DNA of 64,000 nt from Inia geoffrensis (Eukaryota > Chordata > Mammalia > Artiodactyla > Iniidae), in the NCBI GenBank assembly GCA_036417435.1, contig CM070909.1:6666597-6730596 (forward strand), in the 5' to 3' direction. The notes below the pieces were generated by a model. The model was not told the origin of the DNA. It was given only the letters and a program-made list of their open reading frames with translations, and did no database searches. The position numbers were made by a program, and so were the translations under genes. Numbering within the stretch: position 1 is the first letter of the stretch; each line of letters begins with the position of its first letter. Of this stretch, positions 1-11,514 are shown one piece after another.

Positions 1-160
1 GACTCAGAGAGGGGGTGGTGAGGGGCAGAAAATAAGCCTCATTTAACACGTGAGAAAATCGAGGCTCAGAGAGGCCAAGAGACCAGAGCAAGGTCGCAGA
101 GCTAGCCGGTTGGAGAGCCACACACGGCTCTGACCCAGAGCTCCTGATTCCCTGGCCCTG
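1..160 (-). repeat. MIR SINE fragment
   Basis: The sequence reads as the reverse complement of the MIR core: a stretch like 'acgtgagaaaatcgaggctcagagagg' split by mutations, followed by 'aaggtcgcagagctag'. Old, diverged and cut by the window edge. Confidence 0.6.
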
Positions 161-164
161 CTTC

Positions 165-300
165 TCACGTCCACACAAGAGGCACCTGGACATCTTGTTA
201 AAACGCAGAGTCAGTAGGCCTGGGGCGGGGCCTGAGGCTCTGCATTCCCGAGAAGCTTCCAGGTGGTTCCAAAGCTGCTGGTCAATAGACTAGACTTCGA
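165..300 (+). mobile_element. MER5A-like hAT fossil
   Basis: The segment with 'cacctggacatcttgttaa', 'tcagtaggcctggggcgggg' and 'ccaggtggttcc' follows the order of a MER5A non-autonomous hAT-Charlie element. Old and truncated; assigned from memory of the consensus. Confidence 0.55.
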
Positions 301-419
301 CAGCAGAGCTCTACACTGTGTTTTCTGGAAGGATAAAGGGATCCTTATAGTTCACCTCCAGCTCTCTACTTCAGCCAGGCAAATCCTCCAAGACTCACAG
401 ACGTACTTATTTAAAATAG

Positions 420-645
420 TAATAAATGTTATTATTTTAGCGTTCGTCGAATACTTACTAAGTGCCCACACTGTTCTAAATGCTGACATGTAATCCTCAC
501 AGGTCTATGAGACGGGTATTACCGTCCCTATCTTACACATAAGGAAGCTGCAACTCAGAGAGGTTAAGTAACTTGGCCTAAGTCACACAGCTGGTAAGCA
601 GCAGAACCAAGATTCGGACTCAGCTCTGACTCACAGCTTACACAG
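420..645 (-). repeat. MIR SINE
   Basis: Reverse-complement MIR signature: 'aatacttactaagtgccc', 'taatcctcacaggtctatga', then 'agagaggttaagtaacttg' and 'tcacacagctggtaagcag'. Nearly full-length core. Confidence 0.85.
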
Positions 646-1507
646 CTAAAGGCTCTATAGCGTATACCCTCAACCCCTCTCTCTCCCAGCCCTGGGAGCA
701 TCACCCCAGAATGCTCTGACCACTCCTCTAGCCCGACCGTGTTCCCTCCAGCACCACACGGCCACGATTTCTCATAATTCAGGGTCCGAAAGGTCCTCTT
801 CCAGACCTGTGTATACCCAGTGGGCCTCAGCAAGTTACTTTAGAGTTGACGGGGAGAGGCATGAGATGAAAGGGAGCTCAGGGCGGTGCGTGGACAGAGG
901 TCCGCACACGTGGTGATCTCTCTCTAAATTCGGGGCTTGTGTGCTTTCTTGTGGTCTCTGTTGGAATCCCTGAGGATTCCTATGGAACACGAGCAAATCT
1001 CCGGGTGGGACAAGGGGCCCGGGGAGGACCTCCCCAGGGTGCTTCCCAGCTCGCCCCCCCTCCGCCCAGCCTGTGTTCTGGCTGAGGCTTCCGGACCGTA
1101 AGCTGTCCTGAGTTACGCTGTGGGTCACAAACTCGAGCTCCTCGCTGTAATGTTCGTTGATGAGTGTGGACAAGCACAGCGCCCCGCCGGCACACGCGTC
1201 CCCGCAGGCCAAGGGACACCCACCTGGCGGGCCCGCACCTGCGGCGCCTGGGGCCTGGCCAACTCGGGCTTGGCTCCCAAGCAGCCTCTTCAGGTCCCAA
1301 GAACGTTGCCCGGGGCGGCGTCCTCCAGTACAGGAGGAGTTCTAGAAAGCACTAAATATCTGGAGAGAGCCCGGGGCCAGGAGGGCAGCAGGAGAAACTT
1401 AAGACCGTGACGGGAACGAGACGTCAGGAGGGCCGGGGGCTGGTCCAGAGGTGGCGGGTAGGTCCCACAGGCCGGGGTCTACTGCCCCGAGGCAGACACA
1501 GTGGTTT
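646..1507. other. Intronic stretch, no feature assigned
   Basis: Within the CRACR2A intron 3' of the 1863-2009 exon. The part from about 900 to 1450 is GC-rich and has several overlapping short open frames on both strands, none recognised. The next CRACR2A coiled-coil exon was looked for on the minus strand and was not found. Confidence 0.5.
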
Positions 1508-1735
1508 CTAATGGGTCTCGGGCACCAGACCATCTTGCTCTGAGTCCTGGCTCTGCCGCTTACACACCGTGTGTTCTGGGGGCGTGTTACTTACCCTTTC
1601 AGTGCCTCGACTTCCCCATTGGTAAATTGTGGATAATGATAAATATCCCAATGGGTTGTGTAGGAATTTAGGATCGTGCCTAGCACATGGTGAGGGCCTA
1701 ATAAATGTGAGCGAGGGCTTAGAAATAGATACCCG
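1508..1735 (+). repeat. MIR SINE
   Basis: Forward MIR order: 'gagtcctggctctgccgc', 'ttacttaccctttcagtgcc', 'cccattggtaaattgtgg', then the tail 'cctagcacatggtgagggcc' and 'aataaatg'. Confidence 0.85.
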
Positions 1736-1862
1736 GGGACAGCCACAGGCCCGGCCCCCACTCTGGCTGATGGTCATAAGGTGGCATCACCGAATATAAG
1801 ACAGAAGAGGTGTGTCTGGTTTGCTCGCGTCTGTACAGAGGGCGGCTGAGACTGGTACCCAC

Positions 1863-2009
1863 TTTTTCAGGGCGCACTCCAGCTCCTTCTTCTCCTCGTG
1901 GGCTTCTAGGAGCTGCGAGAAGATCCTGGTCAGGAAATCCTCAAAGTTGGACAGTAAGTGAGGCTCATCCTTCTTCAGGTGCAGCCAGAGTTGCTTGACG
2001 TCATCTTCA
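1863..2009 (-). CDS. CRACR2A: CRACR2A coding exon, start of coiled coil
   Basis: This 147-nt minus-strand exon is bounded by a pyrimidine-rich acceptor (ctctcacag before 2009) and a donor (gtgggt from 1862 down). It enters in phase 2, completing Asp171, and encodes residues 171-219 plus two bases of codon 220. The peptide begins [14 protein letters not shown] and continues through [20 protein letters not shown] to KELECALK. It is rich in charged and leucine residues and matches the start of the CRACR2A coiled coil used for oligomerisation and ORAI1/STIM1 contact. It lies about 4.0 kb downstream of the 5968-6151 exon. The next exon should be below position 1. No stop or frameshift is seen. Confidence 0.95.
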
Positions 2010-2117
2010 CTGTGAGAGAAAAAGGAGCATTAGGGTGGGAGCGAGGACATGAGGCTTCATGGGACACACGGAGGTCCCAGGTGTGAGACCGACGGCTAGA
2101 ACGTCATTATCATCGTC

Positions 2118-2268
2118 AGTACAGTAACAGCAGTGGCTGACATTTATTGAGCACTTGCCGCAGGCTGGCTGCTTTATGCACGTTTGCTCATTTGACCTTC
2201 CGGTGAGGCAGGTGCTGCTAACACCCCCGTTTACGGGGGAGGGGACGGACGAAGAGGGGTGAGGTGAG
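2118..2268 (-). repeat. MIR SINE
   Basis: Reverse-complement MIR: 'ctgacatttattgagcactt', 'gctcatttgaccttccggtg', 'cccgtttacggggga'. Sits about 110 bp outside the neighbouring CRACR2A exon. Confidence 0.8.
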
Positions 2269-3169
2269 CGGTCTCAGCTGGGAAGTGATGAAGCCAGGAG
2301 TCATGCTGGCCTCCTAATGGCCACACTCAACAGCTTTGCTTTCTGTCTCCCGCGATGAGCTGGTGGTGCTGAGCACACAGAGCCGCGGGCCAGGAGCATC
2401 TCCAAATGCCAGGAGGCAGCGGGAGGACAGGAGCCCAGCACATGTGAAGGCAGGCACCGTGGAGCTGAAGCAGTGAGCCTGTCGCCCCAGGAGGGATGGG
2501 CCTCACAGCTGAGAGCGAAGGACATGGCATCTGATGGATGGCAGGAAGCGGATGTCACCACAGGGAGTGGAAGCCCGCTGGGGCCCGGAGGCAGCGGGCG
2601 TGACGGATGGGAGAAAGCAATGGAAGGAGCAAGCCTGAGAGATGTGTGTGCGCACACGGAGAGACGGGTAGGGGGTCAGGAGGACGGAGGCTGGCAGAGA
2701 GGCACAGACACAGAGCGGCGTGCCTAGAACCGCGCCCTCCCCAACAGGCACGCTGGCGCTCAGCAGAGGATACACATGGGCCACGGTCACGGTGATGTGG
2801 GTGGGGGGGGAGGGGCGGGAGACGGCACACCCATGGACCTGCTCTGCCTCTGGAGAAACTCAACAGTCTACAGCCAGTGATCAAACAGACAGCCAGAGGG
2901 TGATCTGATTTCACTCATTAAATTCTAAAACCACTTTGATCTGAAGACAGCTACAACTAGGGACCCTCAGGATAAAGAATAAAATCCCTTGTGCTGTGTA
3001 ACAAGCACTATATCTGGGAAATTTTACTCAAAAGTGATACTTGATAGTGCCATGTTAGTAATGTGCCTGGGGTGTACATGTTACTCTCTGCACCCAGCAG
3101 AGAAGAGGCCCACCGAGAAATGAACCTGCTTCTAGCCAGTTATCTGATCATTCATCCAGTCACCCCTCC
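2269..3169. other. Intronic stretch, nothing clear
   Basis: Non-coding intron sequence. Overlapping short open frames between 2300 and 2915 occur in all directions and match nothing known to me. No repeat family could be assigned with confidence. Confidence 0.5.
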
Positions 3170-3534
3170 CTCCCTCTTTCCTTCCCTTTGCTCCATTCCA
3201 TCCAAACATCCACCAACTCATCTAGACCATCCATCCATCCACCATCCATCCTCCCATCCATCCATCCTCCCATCCATCCAGCCATCCATCCTCCCATTCC
3301 TCCATCCATTCATCCATCCACCCACCCACCCATCCATCCATCCTTCCATCTATCCAACCATCCATCCTCCCATTCCTCCATCCATTCATCCATCCACCCA
3401 CCCACCCATCCATCCTCCCATCCATCCTCCCATCCATCCACCATCCACCCACCCACCCACCCATCCATCCTCCCATCCATCCAACCAACCATCCATCCAT
3501 CCATCCATCGATCCATCTTCCCATCGATCAACCC
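3170..3534 (+). repeat. (CCAT)n tetranucleotide array
   Basis: About 360 bp of CCAT/ATCC tetranucleotides with regular interruptions (cctccc, caccca, attcat). A compound block starting 'cattcctccatccattcatc' occurs at 3295 and again at 3371, an offset of 76 bp, so there is a second-level duplication. Open frames across it (Pro/Ser/His or Trp/Met/Gly repeats) are by-products of the repeat. Confidence 0.97.
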
Positions 3535-3741
3535 AACAAGTGTTTATTATTTGTTGAAAACCTAGCACTGATCTGGATGATATGAGAGATCTAGAACACG
3601 AGAGAAGGGGAGGTAAGGAGCCTCCTGTTTCCCAGAATAATTTCCATTTTCCCCCATACAGAACATGCTGTGGCTGTTGCTCTATTGGGCTGTAGATACA
3701 ATGGGGATTGCACAAAGGGTTCAGAGATAAAGGGTCTCTGA

Positions 3742-3952
3742 GGGCTTCCCTGGTGGCACAGTGGTTGAGAGTCCGCCTGCCAATGCAGGGGACACGGGTT
3801 CGTGCCCCGGTCCGGGAGGATCCTACATGCCGTGGAGCGGCTGGGCCCGTGAGCCATGGCCGCTGGGCCTGTGCGTCCGGAGCCTGTGCTCCACAGCAGG
3901 AGAGGCCACAGCAGTGAGAGGCCCGCGTACCACAAAAAAAAAAAAAAAAAAA
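3742..3952 (+). mobile_element. CHR SINE (cetacean type)
   Basis: tRNA-derived head 'gggcttccctggtggcacag', body with 'gtgccccggtccgggaggat' and 'ggctgggcccgtgagccat', and an A-tail of about 19. The flanks 'gggtctctg' (ends 3740) and 'aggtctctg' (ends 3960) look like a target-site duplication. Confidence 0.95.
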
Positions 3953-5967
3953 GGTCTCTGGGAGATACCATGATGACTTCCCATCACTGTGGCAGGTCGC
4001 CCCTCATAAGGTAAATGCATTACGAAATCAAGATGCACCTTGCTGGCCGAGATCTGTCTGCTCCCATCCCGTGGGTTCCTGCTGGAGACTGGCAGAGAAC
4101 CATTAGGGTGAGAGCCTCCAGTGAGATTTGTAGACCTACCTGACGCTCTTCCAAAGCTACCTGAACCTCCTAGTCATGGCCACATCACCTCCCGCCAGAT
4201 TTCTGGAGAAGGGATAAGTCTCTCAACGCTGGATGAAATATAAGCCAAGGCCGATTAGCTGCCAAATCACTCAGCCAGTCGAAGCACCGAGAAAAGCCGG
4301 GAGCCCAGGTGCTCTGTCTACCACTTCTGGAGAAAGCCAAGGCCACTCTCTTGGAAGGATACAGGGGTACAGGGTGAGAAAGGGTTCTGGGTGGTCAGTC
4401 CATCCATCTCCCTGCTTCCAGAACAGTACACAAACCATCTTGGTCGGTAAGATCTTTGAAGACCTCTGAAGTTTTCCAGCCTCCTCTGTTTCCTCATCTG
4501 GGGTCCTACAGTCTGGACCGTTTTCCCTCACACTGCAGCAAAAGCCCACTTCCATCTTGTTTAACTTCAAGGAGGATGACAGTGGCCGGGCACCATCTCC
4601 TGTGTGTCGGTTTTTATCGACCACTCTTGGAACCTTCCCCAGAGTCTTCTCTTCTCCAGGAGCTCCCGTGTTGGCTTGGCCCTGCGTGGGCCTTTGTCTG
4701 ATGTCCTCATAGAAACCTCTGGTGAGCTCTGATTTGAGAGCCCTGCAGGAGGGTGGCGGTCCAGAAGTGACGGGTGGGCAGAGAGATGCCTCTCTTTCAT
4801 GACAGTCTCTTGGCTCGCCCACACTGCCCTCTCCTGCCCCCTCCTCCAGGACGAGCCTTCATGGGGTCGTGGGCATGGTCACTGGGCTCTGGTCTCTTGT
4901 CCTTGGAGAAGTGGAGCTAGTGACCCCTCTGGCTTGCCCAGGCTTCTGCCAGCCTGTCTCAACTCTGCCACAACCTAAAAGACGCTGGGAGCTACACATA
5001 CTTTCTTGGCCTGCGTGCTGTGTGAAGGCCCCTCTCTCTTGCTTCCCCTTTATCATTCTCCTCCACAGTCTTCTTCTTTCCGAGCTCCAGACATATCAGC
5101 TCCAACCATCAGGCCATTCCCCACTCACTCATGAAACATACACCCAACCCAAGACCCGGAGACTCCAACACAAGAAGGCAAAGGGGCAGAAGTTATTCCA
5201 TGTTTTTCGGGCAACTCTCTGGTTTCCACTAGCTACAACATCACTTGACTTCATTTCAATTAATGGCAAAGGTCTGTGTTTACATCTATGCGTCTCTTTC
5301 TCACAAAACACTTTTTGCAAAAAAGAAAAAAAAATGGGGGTATTACGTTTGGTTTGAAGTGGCAGCCACCTAAAATTTTCAGCTGAGTTACTGATCACCC
5401 AAGTGATGAGCTGGTAAAAACAGGTTCACCTCCCACCTCGGCTTCCAGAACAGGGTTGGTTCGGCTCAGGGATCTGATGCACGGACGCTTCCGTGTAAGG
5501 TGGCTTTGGCAGGAGCACAGCACGTGGGACGCGCTGCGGCCCCAGAGACCCAGCGGAGGTGGAGATGCTGGTGAGCTGATGGTGACAGGAAGCCTTAGGC
5601 GGGACGCACCGAAACCCTCAAGAGTTTCAACCCTTGCACAGCCCTCTGATGGGTGGGCAGCCCTCCGGGAGCAAGGCCAAGCCAAGGACTGTACTGCTTG
5701 TGGACGGCAGGGGGGTGAGAAAGGAGTGTGGGACATCAGGGGATAGGAGCGTTTCCCGTGAAAATAATGTAAAAAGCCGAGGCAGAGCCCTAGACCCTGA
5801 CGCAGACAGGTCATGGCCAAGGGCAGGCTGCATGGGGCCAGTGGCCTAGCTGGAAGCAGGGACCCAGGGCTTGGCTGAGGGCTTAGTAGGCGTTAAGGTT
5901 GGACAGAACAGATGGGGAGCTTGCCCCTAGGCTGGGCTCCATCCCCCAGACCACAGTCGCCACTTAC
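3953..5967. other. CRACR2A intron, no feature assigned
   Basis: Two kilobases of intron between the SINE and the 5968-6151 exon. A 183-codon minus-strand open frame at 4271-4822 and shorter frames resemble no family and overlap other frames, so they are taken as chance. A 'ggaagagtaag'-type donor marks the exon edge at 5968. Confidence 0.5.
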
Positions 5968-6151
5968 TCTTCCCAAACCTTTTGGGCTCCAAGCCTGTCC
6001 ATCAGCATCTGGAACTGGCCTTCCTCATCTTCGTCCACGTCACCCAGATCCTCACACCCTCCGGTCTGATACACCTTCTCTTCCTGGAGCTGGGCCAGGC
6101 GCTCAGCAGTATCTTCCTCACTCGGCTTATTCTGGCTGAAGAAGAAGTGAC
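5968..6151 (-). CDS. CRACR2A: CRACR2A coding exon, acidic linker after EF-hands
   Basis: This 184-nt minus-strand exon has acceptor cgtcccccag before 6151 and donor GA|gtaagt at 5967. It enters in phase 1 and encodes the end of Ser110, residues His111 to Glu170 and two bases of Asp171. The peptide begins [20 protein letters not shown], contains the acidic run [10 protein letters not shown] and ends [13 protein letters not shown]. This is the linker between the EF-hand pair and the coiled coil, and its tail matches the CRACR2A segment preceding the DVKQLWL motif of the next exon. The exon lies 1.07 kb downstream of the EF2 exon. The frame is intact. Confidence 0.95.
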
Positions 6152-7224
6152 CTGGGGGACGCACGGGCACAAGATCTGGATTAGGCAACGCTCACCCAGG
6201 AAAACCTTTGCTTCCGCAGTTGCCAGGAATCGATTGAGGTTCAGCTGAGAGGAGAAAAGGGGAGGCCAGACTCCCTGTAGCAAAGATCCTTGGATGCCAT
6301 GCCCTGGATTTTATGTCTTTCCTACTTGGATGAGATTCTGCCAGAGATGCTAGAATCTGGGAAAAGCAGAGCGCGTGGCGGGTACTACGGCACCTTTGTG
6401 GTTCTTCGTCCTTGAGAGGCTGGCTTAGAACCATCTCTTCATTGATTTCTTCTCTAAACAAGACCTTTCCCCCATCACACTCGAGCAGCCTGCCTGCCTA
6501 TGCTCTGTGTTATCACCTAGTCATCCTGGCCACCAGCATCACTGGGCTTCACATTTACAAGTCAATTATACATTCCTGAAGGTCAGGAGAGGCATCAGGT
6601 ACTTCCAAGCAAATACCTGTTGGCACCTTGAAGGAGGGAGATGTATGGGGATTTATCTGACCCATATTTGTTCTAATCAATATCTGATCAGTATTGGATC
6701 TGATGGTGTATCTGTTTTTCTTTTTTTTATCTTGTTCCTGCATCTCAGTTGTTTTTCCTCCTGGTCACCTTGAAAACGACTGGTCTATTCAAACCTTTTA
6801 CAAATTTCTCTGAAAGCTGTTACCCCTCAACCTGGAGGACTCAGCCACACTCAGGTTGAAACGAGCCGTACAAGCCTCCCACTCTGTTGTCCACTGGTAT
6901 CTCGGCAGAAACGGACAGGCTGGAAATCCCATCTCAGCCCCCTCTCTTAAACTGACCTTCCTGCCAGAGCTTCTCTGCTCGTTCCTTGCCATTTTCCAGT
7001 AGGAGAGGACCTGGCAGTGACAGCGTGGTGGGCACTGAGGGGGCAGTGGTGTGAGCAGCGGAGGTGGACACATGAAAAGAGACCAAATGACCCACAGCCT
7101 GGAAACTTCAGGAGGCAGGAAAGCTTGTGTGTCATGGACCCTCAGAGCTGGTGGGGCAGGGATGCCCCTTATATGGCTTTAGGCCAACCCATACCCTGGG
7201 GCCCCAGCGTCCACCAGAACTTAC
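6152..7224. other. CRACR2A intron (1.07 kb)
   Basis: Short intron between the EF2 exon and the linker exon. No recognisable repeat; a short A/T run lies at about 6718-6735. Confidence 0.6.
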
Positions 7225-7336
7225 TAAATCCAGTGGTGAACTCCGCTGGGGTCAGAAAGCCGTTGCCGTCAGCATCCAGGGCATCAAACACATCCTCCAG
7301 GTCCTCCAGGCTGAGGGGCAGCTCCTCATGCAGCCT
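7225..7336 (-). CDS. CRACR2A: CRACR2A coding exon, EF-hand 2
   Basis: This 112-nt minus-strand exon has acceptor ttgttttcag before 7336 and donor A|gtaagt at 7224. It starts in phase 0 with Arg73 and ends after the first base of Ser110. It encodes [20 protein letters not shown] followed by the EF-hand loop [12 protein letters not shown] (residues 93-104) and FTTGF. Loop positions 1, 3, 5 and 12 are Asp, Asp, Asn and Glu and position 6 is Gly, so this is a canonical Ca2+-binding loop. The surrounding helices match CRACR2A closely. Open reading continues past the donor in genomic DNA, but the family sequence and the consensus donor fix the exon end here. Confidence 0.96.
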
Positions 7337-7524
7337 CTGAAAACAATCCAGACCGCGTTGGTTAACACTGCTCATCACAGACGGCTGCTGAGGGGGGTCA
7401 GCGCCGACAAAAGCCAGAAGCCAGACTCTGAGGCTCCACCACCTTCTCCTCCTCTGAATATCAGGACGTCCATCTTTCGGTTGCCTACTCACGTGGTAGA
7501 CAACTTGCGGGATGATTTATAAGT

Positions 7525-7710
7525 AAATATGTGCACATTTATTACTATATTTATATATAATTTATTATATATATATGTTTGCATTTAATTCTCACGACAA
7601 TTCTTTGAAGTGGGCATTACTATCCCCCTTTTACAGATGAAGCATGATGTTAAGTGACCTGTCCATGCCAGTAAGTGACACGGCCAGGATCAAATCCAGG
7701 TCTGGCTTCA
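7525..7710 (-). repeat. AT-rich stretch and MIR SINE
   Basis: A short TA-rich run (7540-7578) is followed by reverse MIR signatures 'taattctcacgacaattctt', 'cccccttttacagatgaag' and 'agtgacacggccaggat'. Confidence 0.75.
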
Positions 7711-8241
7711 AAGCTGGCACTGTTCACGGCTGTAAAGGCCCAGAGCTGCATGGGACTGAGTCCTGTTTAAGACGATACCTGCACGACATGATGCGGTCAA
7801 CGTCAATGGGATAATGAATGTAAAGAATATTGCACAGTACCCGGCACAGAGAAGGCATTCAGTAAAAAGTATGAGGGAGGTAGAGAAAGAAAGGGGGGAG
7901 CAGAAGGTCCCCACCAAGGCCACTGACCCACCAAGGTCACTCAGTGAGTGAAGGGCACAGCCAGGTTTCACCTGCTCTGCCCAAGCCCCTCCCTCTGTCC
8001 CCCTGTTGCCATGCAGGTATGGGCCACACTCTCAGAAGCCTTGCCTGATGGAGGCCACTCATATCCCAGGGCTGCAGTTTCTGTGGACACACACTATGGT
8101 CCTTTAGGTCTGAAGGGAGGCTGGGCAGGGCCACTGGGTGACACACATCCATCATACCAGCCTGTCCCCCACTCCTACTCCCTGCTGGCTCCCAACTACT
8201 TCCTGAAAAGACATGAACTGCCACTGCCTTAAGGTATGGAT
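7711..8241. repeat. Intron with MIR-tail fragment
   Basis: A forward MIR-like tail ('gtacccggcacagagaagg', 'cattcagtaaaaagtatg') lies at about 7790-7880. The rest is unassigned. Confidence 0.5.
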
Positions 8242-8257
8242 AAGAGTATTTGTGTTG

Positions 8258-8463
8258 GACTTCCCTGGCGGTTCAGTGGTTAAGACTTCACCTTCCAATG
8301 CAGGGGGTGCGGGTTCAATCCCTGGTTGGGGAGCTAAGATCTCACGTGCCTCACGGCCAAAAAAAACAAAACATAAAAGAGAAGCAATATTATAACAAAT
8401 TCAATAAAGACTTTAAAAAAGGTCCACATCAAAAAAAAAAAAAAAAAAAACGTAAAAAAAAAA
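8258..8463 (+). mobile_element. CHR SINE, short subtype
   Basis: Head 'gacttccctggcggttcag', B-box-like 'gggttcaatccctggttgg', then two A-rich tails. A perfect 16-bp target-site duplication, aagagtatttgtgttg, flanks it at 8242-8257 and 8464-8479. Confidence 0.96.
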
Positions 8464-8479
8464 AAGAGTATTTGTGTTG

Positions 8480-10289
8480 TAAAAGGGACCTGGCCAAGAT
8501 GGGGTGTGAGGTCACTGGACCTGAGTCCTGGGCTGCCCCAGACCACGCAGGGAGAGAAGGGCAGACACCGATGGCTGAGGAGCAAAGTGACTGAGCTGTG
8601 GATGCTTCGCTCTGGCCTCTGCCTGATGCACCGGTGGCCCCAGGCCAACGTTAATTTGCATCGTTTAAGCAAGTACCCTCTTCTATCCTAATAATCAAAA
8701 CCTCCCAATGAAGACTCCCCAAGGGAGTTCATTACAGCCCAGCTGACCCTCCCCCATCCTCCCAGCTCCCCGAGGGATGACTGCACAAAATTGCCGCTGT
8801 GGAAGTGACTGACGGCTGATGACAAGGACCACGGGGCCACAGGAAGGAAGGTACACGCCCATCTGAACAGTCAAACAGAGCTGGCAAGTGTGAAAGCCCA
8901 TGACGTAACTTGCGAGACGGTTTGACCCTCAGGCACCCTTCTAGCTGATAAGCCATAACGATTACTTTGGCAGGTACTTGCATTAAGAGAGACGATGATG
9001 CATTGCAACGTGGGGAGACAGGATGTTGTGGGAGCCCTTTAGAATCCCTGAATTACATAGGAATGAGGTTTTTTAAAAGGAAGGTAAGTGAGAGTGTGTG
9101 CAAGGATTCCAGAAGTGCATCTGCTGAGCAAACAGCAGAATCTCTGTCTTGTCAACAACCCATAAACCAGCCGTCTCAAAGCCAAAGGCAGAGAATGCTG
9201 GGCGGGGATGGAGTCAAGTTTGCAAGCAGGAAGTTCACGAGCTCCATTTGAAGCTACAGGCATCACGCTGGAGGCAGGGTGAAAACCCAAGATTCCAGTC
9301 CTTTTCTTGGGATAATCCTGCCCCCTCCCTACCCTCTGCCTGAATGTGATCTCTAAAATGTGGTCTCTCACACTGTGCTGGACCCAGAAAGGGGCTGAAA
9401 GGAATTGCAGAGTCAGTGGCACCCTCAACTTGCCTCTTGTCCAAAATACCCACACGTGGGCACCCGTACTCTTGTTAGCATCACCCAGGAAAAGCTAGGT
9501 CACACCCCGCCTCAGGCGCCATCCCTGAATCCAACAACACTTCTGACCCCAAGTCCTTCCCATGCTCTAATCCTCTTCCTTGTCTCTGTCTCAAACTGGC
9601 TTCCTCCTCTCGCTGTCACTGAAGCTGGGGAGGGCAATATGACATTCTCCAAGTCGTCCTCCCTCTTCACGTCCTGCCAAAGTAGTACCGAGGGCTTCTC
9701 CAGCCTTCTCTGCAAACTGCACATGCCTGATGCCTCAACCTCTCTTTATTGGCCCTACCTGAAAAATCCTTTAGTCTTAATAACCATAATTACCTCTTAT
9801 TTATCTTTCTTCTCTGGGCCTGCAGAGCCATGTAAAACCAACTTATTCTGCTCTTGTCCCTTGGGTACCTAGCGCTGTCTACATTTTTAACTAAAGGAGC
9901 CAAGCCAGGTGGAGAGGGACGCGATGATTCATCCCACGGTGCTGATAACCCGCAAAGCTCTGAGATTTCCCTAAAGTCACAGTGGAGGCCAGGCTGGGAT
10001 AAAGAAGCAATTTCCCCTTCAGGGCTTCCGTTGTCAGCTAAGGGTTCTCCGTACATCCGTGCATCCTTAATTCCTTTCTCTCATTGCTATCCCACCCCTG
10101 CCACCAAAAGTCTGCGCAGCCAGCACCACCTGTGCCAGCCTTCCAGAATCCCGCTTCACGGGTGGATCCTGTCTCCCACTCCCACCTGGAAGAGCAGGTG
10201 GCGGGGGAAGGGAGTCAGGGAGAAGGCAGGCTTGCCCTCCTCACTCTGTCCACGGCCTATCCAGTGGCTCTTTACGATTCCACACTCCC
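8480..10289. other. CRACR2A intron, nothing clear
   Basis: Intron between the EF2 and the ATG exons. No repeat family or coding exon recognised; a few short open frames look random. Confidence 0.5.
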
Positions 10290-10640
10290 TCAAACTGTGG
10301 CCTCCCTCCACCGCCTTCCAGTTCACTCTAAATCCCTGCTTCCTCTGAACTCTGAATTCCTGCATCACTTCCTCAGGAAGCCTCTGCAGCCCCTGGCTTA
10401 GACCAGCGATCCAGACCCCCCCAAACACATTTCTTTTGTTCATAAGTCTCACCTCACTTTGTACTTTACATACTGATGGATGCGATTAGCGGGTGAATGT
10501 CAGCTCCTTCAGTGGCCTGGAGGCTCTGGGAAGAGGGACCCCGTTCACTTTTGTTCACTGTCATGGCCCCAGGATCTAGCCTAATGCGGTATTTAGATAC
10601 TTGTTGAACAAGTGAGTCAATAAACGAGTGACTATGGGTG
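10290..10640 (+). repeat. L2 LINE 3' end
   Basis: Order of L2 3'-end motifs: 'cttcctcaggaagcctctg', 'gaatgtcagctccttcag', 'ttcactgtcatggccccagg' and a terminal 'gagtcaataaacgag'. Diverged. Confidence 0.7.
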
Positions 10641-11194
10641 ATAGCAGGCGGTCCTGAACTCCTGTCCATGGAGCACTGGTCTAGACCCCGTCCACTCTAG
10701 ATCCTGACCAGCCCCCGACCCCCACCCAGGGATGCTCGGCAAGGTCTCATAAACTGGGGCATGGAACAGGAAGCAGTCCTGCAGGAGCCATGCTGAGGGC
10801 GCAGGCTCCCAGAGCCAGGGGAAAACACTGTTTCCCGCTGCAGCCCAGTCGGACCCTCTACCTTTCTGGTCACCAGCCCGCACGCAACATGCCTCGTGCA
10901 GCTTAAAGCCAAGGGTTGCACAGCCTTCAAATGCACCGAAGGGAAATGCTCACTAAAGAGAAAGCCAGGAGATCCACCTTTACAGCCAGATTAATCTCTC
11001 CCTCTTTCCAGGCTCCCAAAGCCTCCTGCTCAGACCCTTCTCCCAGCACCAACCACTCTCTTCCCTGCGGCAGAGCCCAGACGCACCAGACATCTTCAGG
11101 AGGGGACTATGAGGTCCAGAGGTGGGACCCACCTTGATTCTGCCTGGTGCCTTGATGTGCTTGGCTCAGGCTGGCGGCTGGGTGCAGACGGGAG
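10641..11194. other. Intronic stretch, nothing clear
   Basis: No repeat or exon recognised in about 550 bp. Confidence 0.5.
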
Positions 11195-11400
11195 TCTCAA
11201 CCTCTGTGATGCTGACATCCCGGGATGAAGAATTCTTTGTTGGAGAGGGAGGTGGGGGAGGAGCTGTCCCGTGCTTTATGGGACATTTAACAGCGTCTCC
11301 GGACATCACTTAGTAGGTGCCCGTAGCATCTCCCTCTCCAGTCATTCCAATCAAGAATGTCCCTAGACATGGCCAAATGTCCTCTAAGAAGCCAAACTGC
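11195..11400 (+). mobile_element. Old DNA-transposon-like fossil
   Basis: Contains 'gaagaattctttgttgga', 'agctgtcccgtgctttatgg' and 'catggccaaatgtcctc', the order of a common mammalian non-autonomous DNA element. Family name not certain. Confidence 0.5.
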
Positions 11401-11514
11401 CCTCGCTCACATAGACCGGACACAAACAAGAGCAGCACCAACTAGAGACGAACAGAAGGGACCCTCTCCAGCAGAAATGCCCCTTCTTGATCTCTGAGGC
11501 GGACAGATGACTTG

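Noticed and set aside
835..1212. Minus-strand frame containing LINEHYSEELEFVTHSV, looking somewhat protein-like
   Set aside because: It lies where the next CRACR2A exon might be, but it does not resemble the coiled-coil sequence expected, lacks clear splice sites in frame, and overlaps other open frames in GC-rich DNA.
3170..3534. CRISPR array
   Set aside because: Simple tetranucleotide repeat without unique spacers, in a mammalian genome.
3063..3715. Pro/Ser/His-rich and Trp/Met/Gly-rich frames
   Set aside because: By-products of the (CCAT)n array.
3708..3973. Recurrent frames with '[16 protein letters not shown]' or similar, here and at the other CHR sites
   Set aside because: They are translations of the CHR SINE body, seen at each copy, not protein genes.
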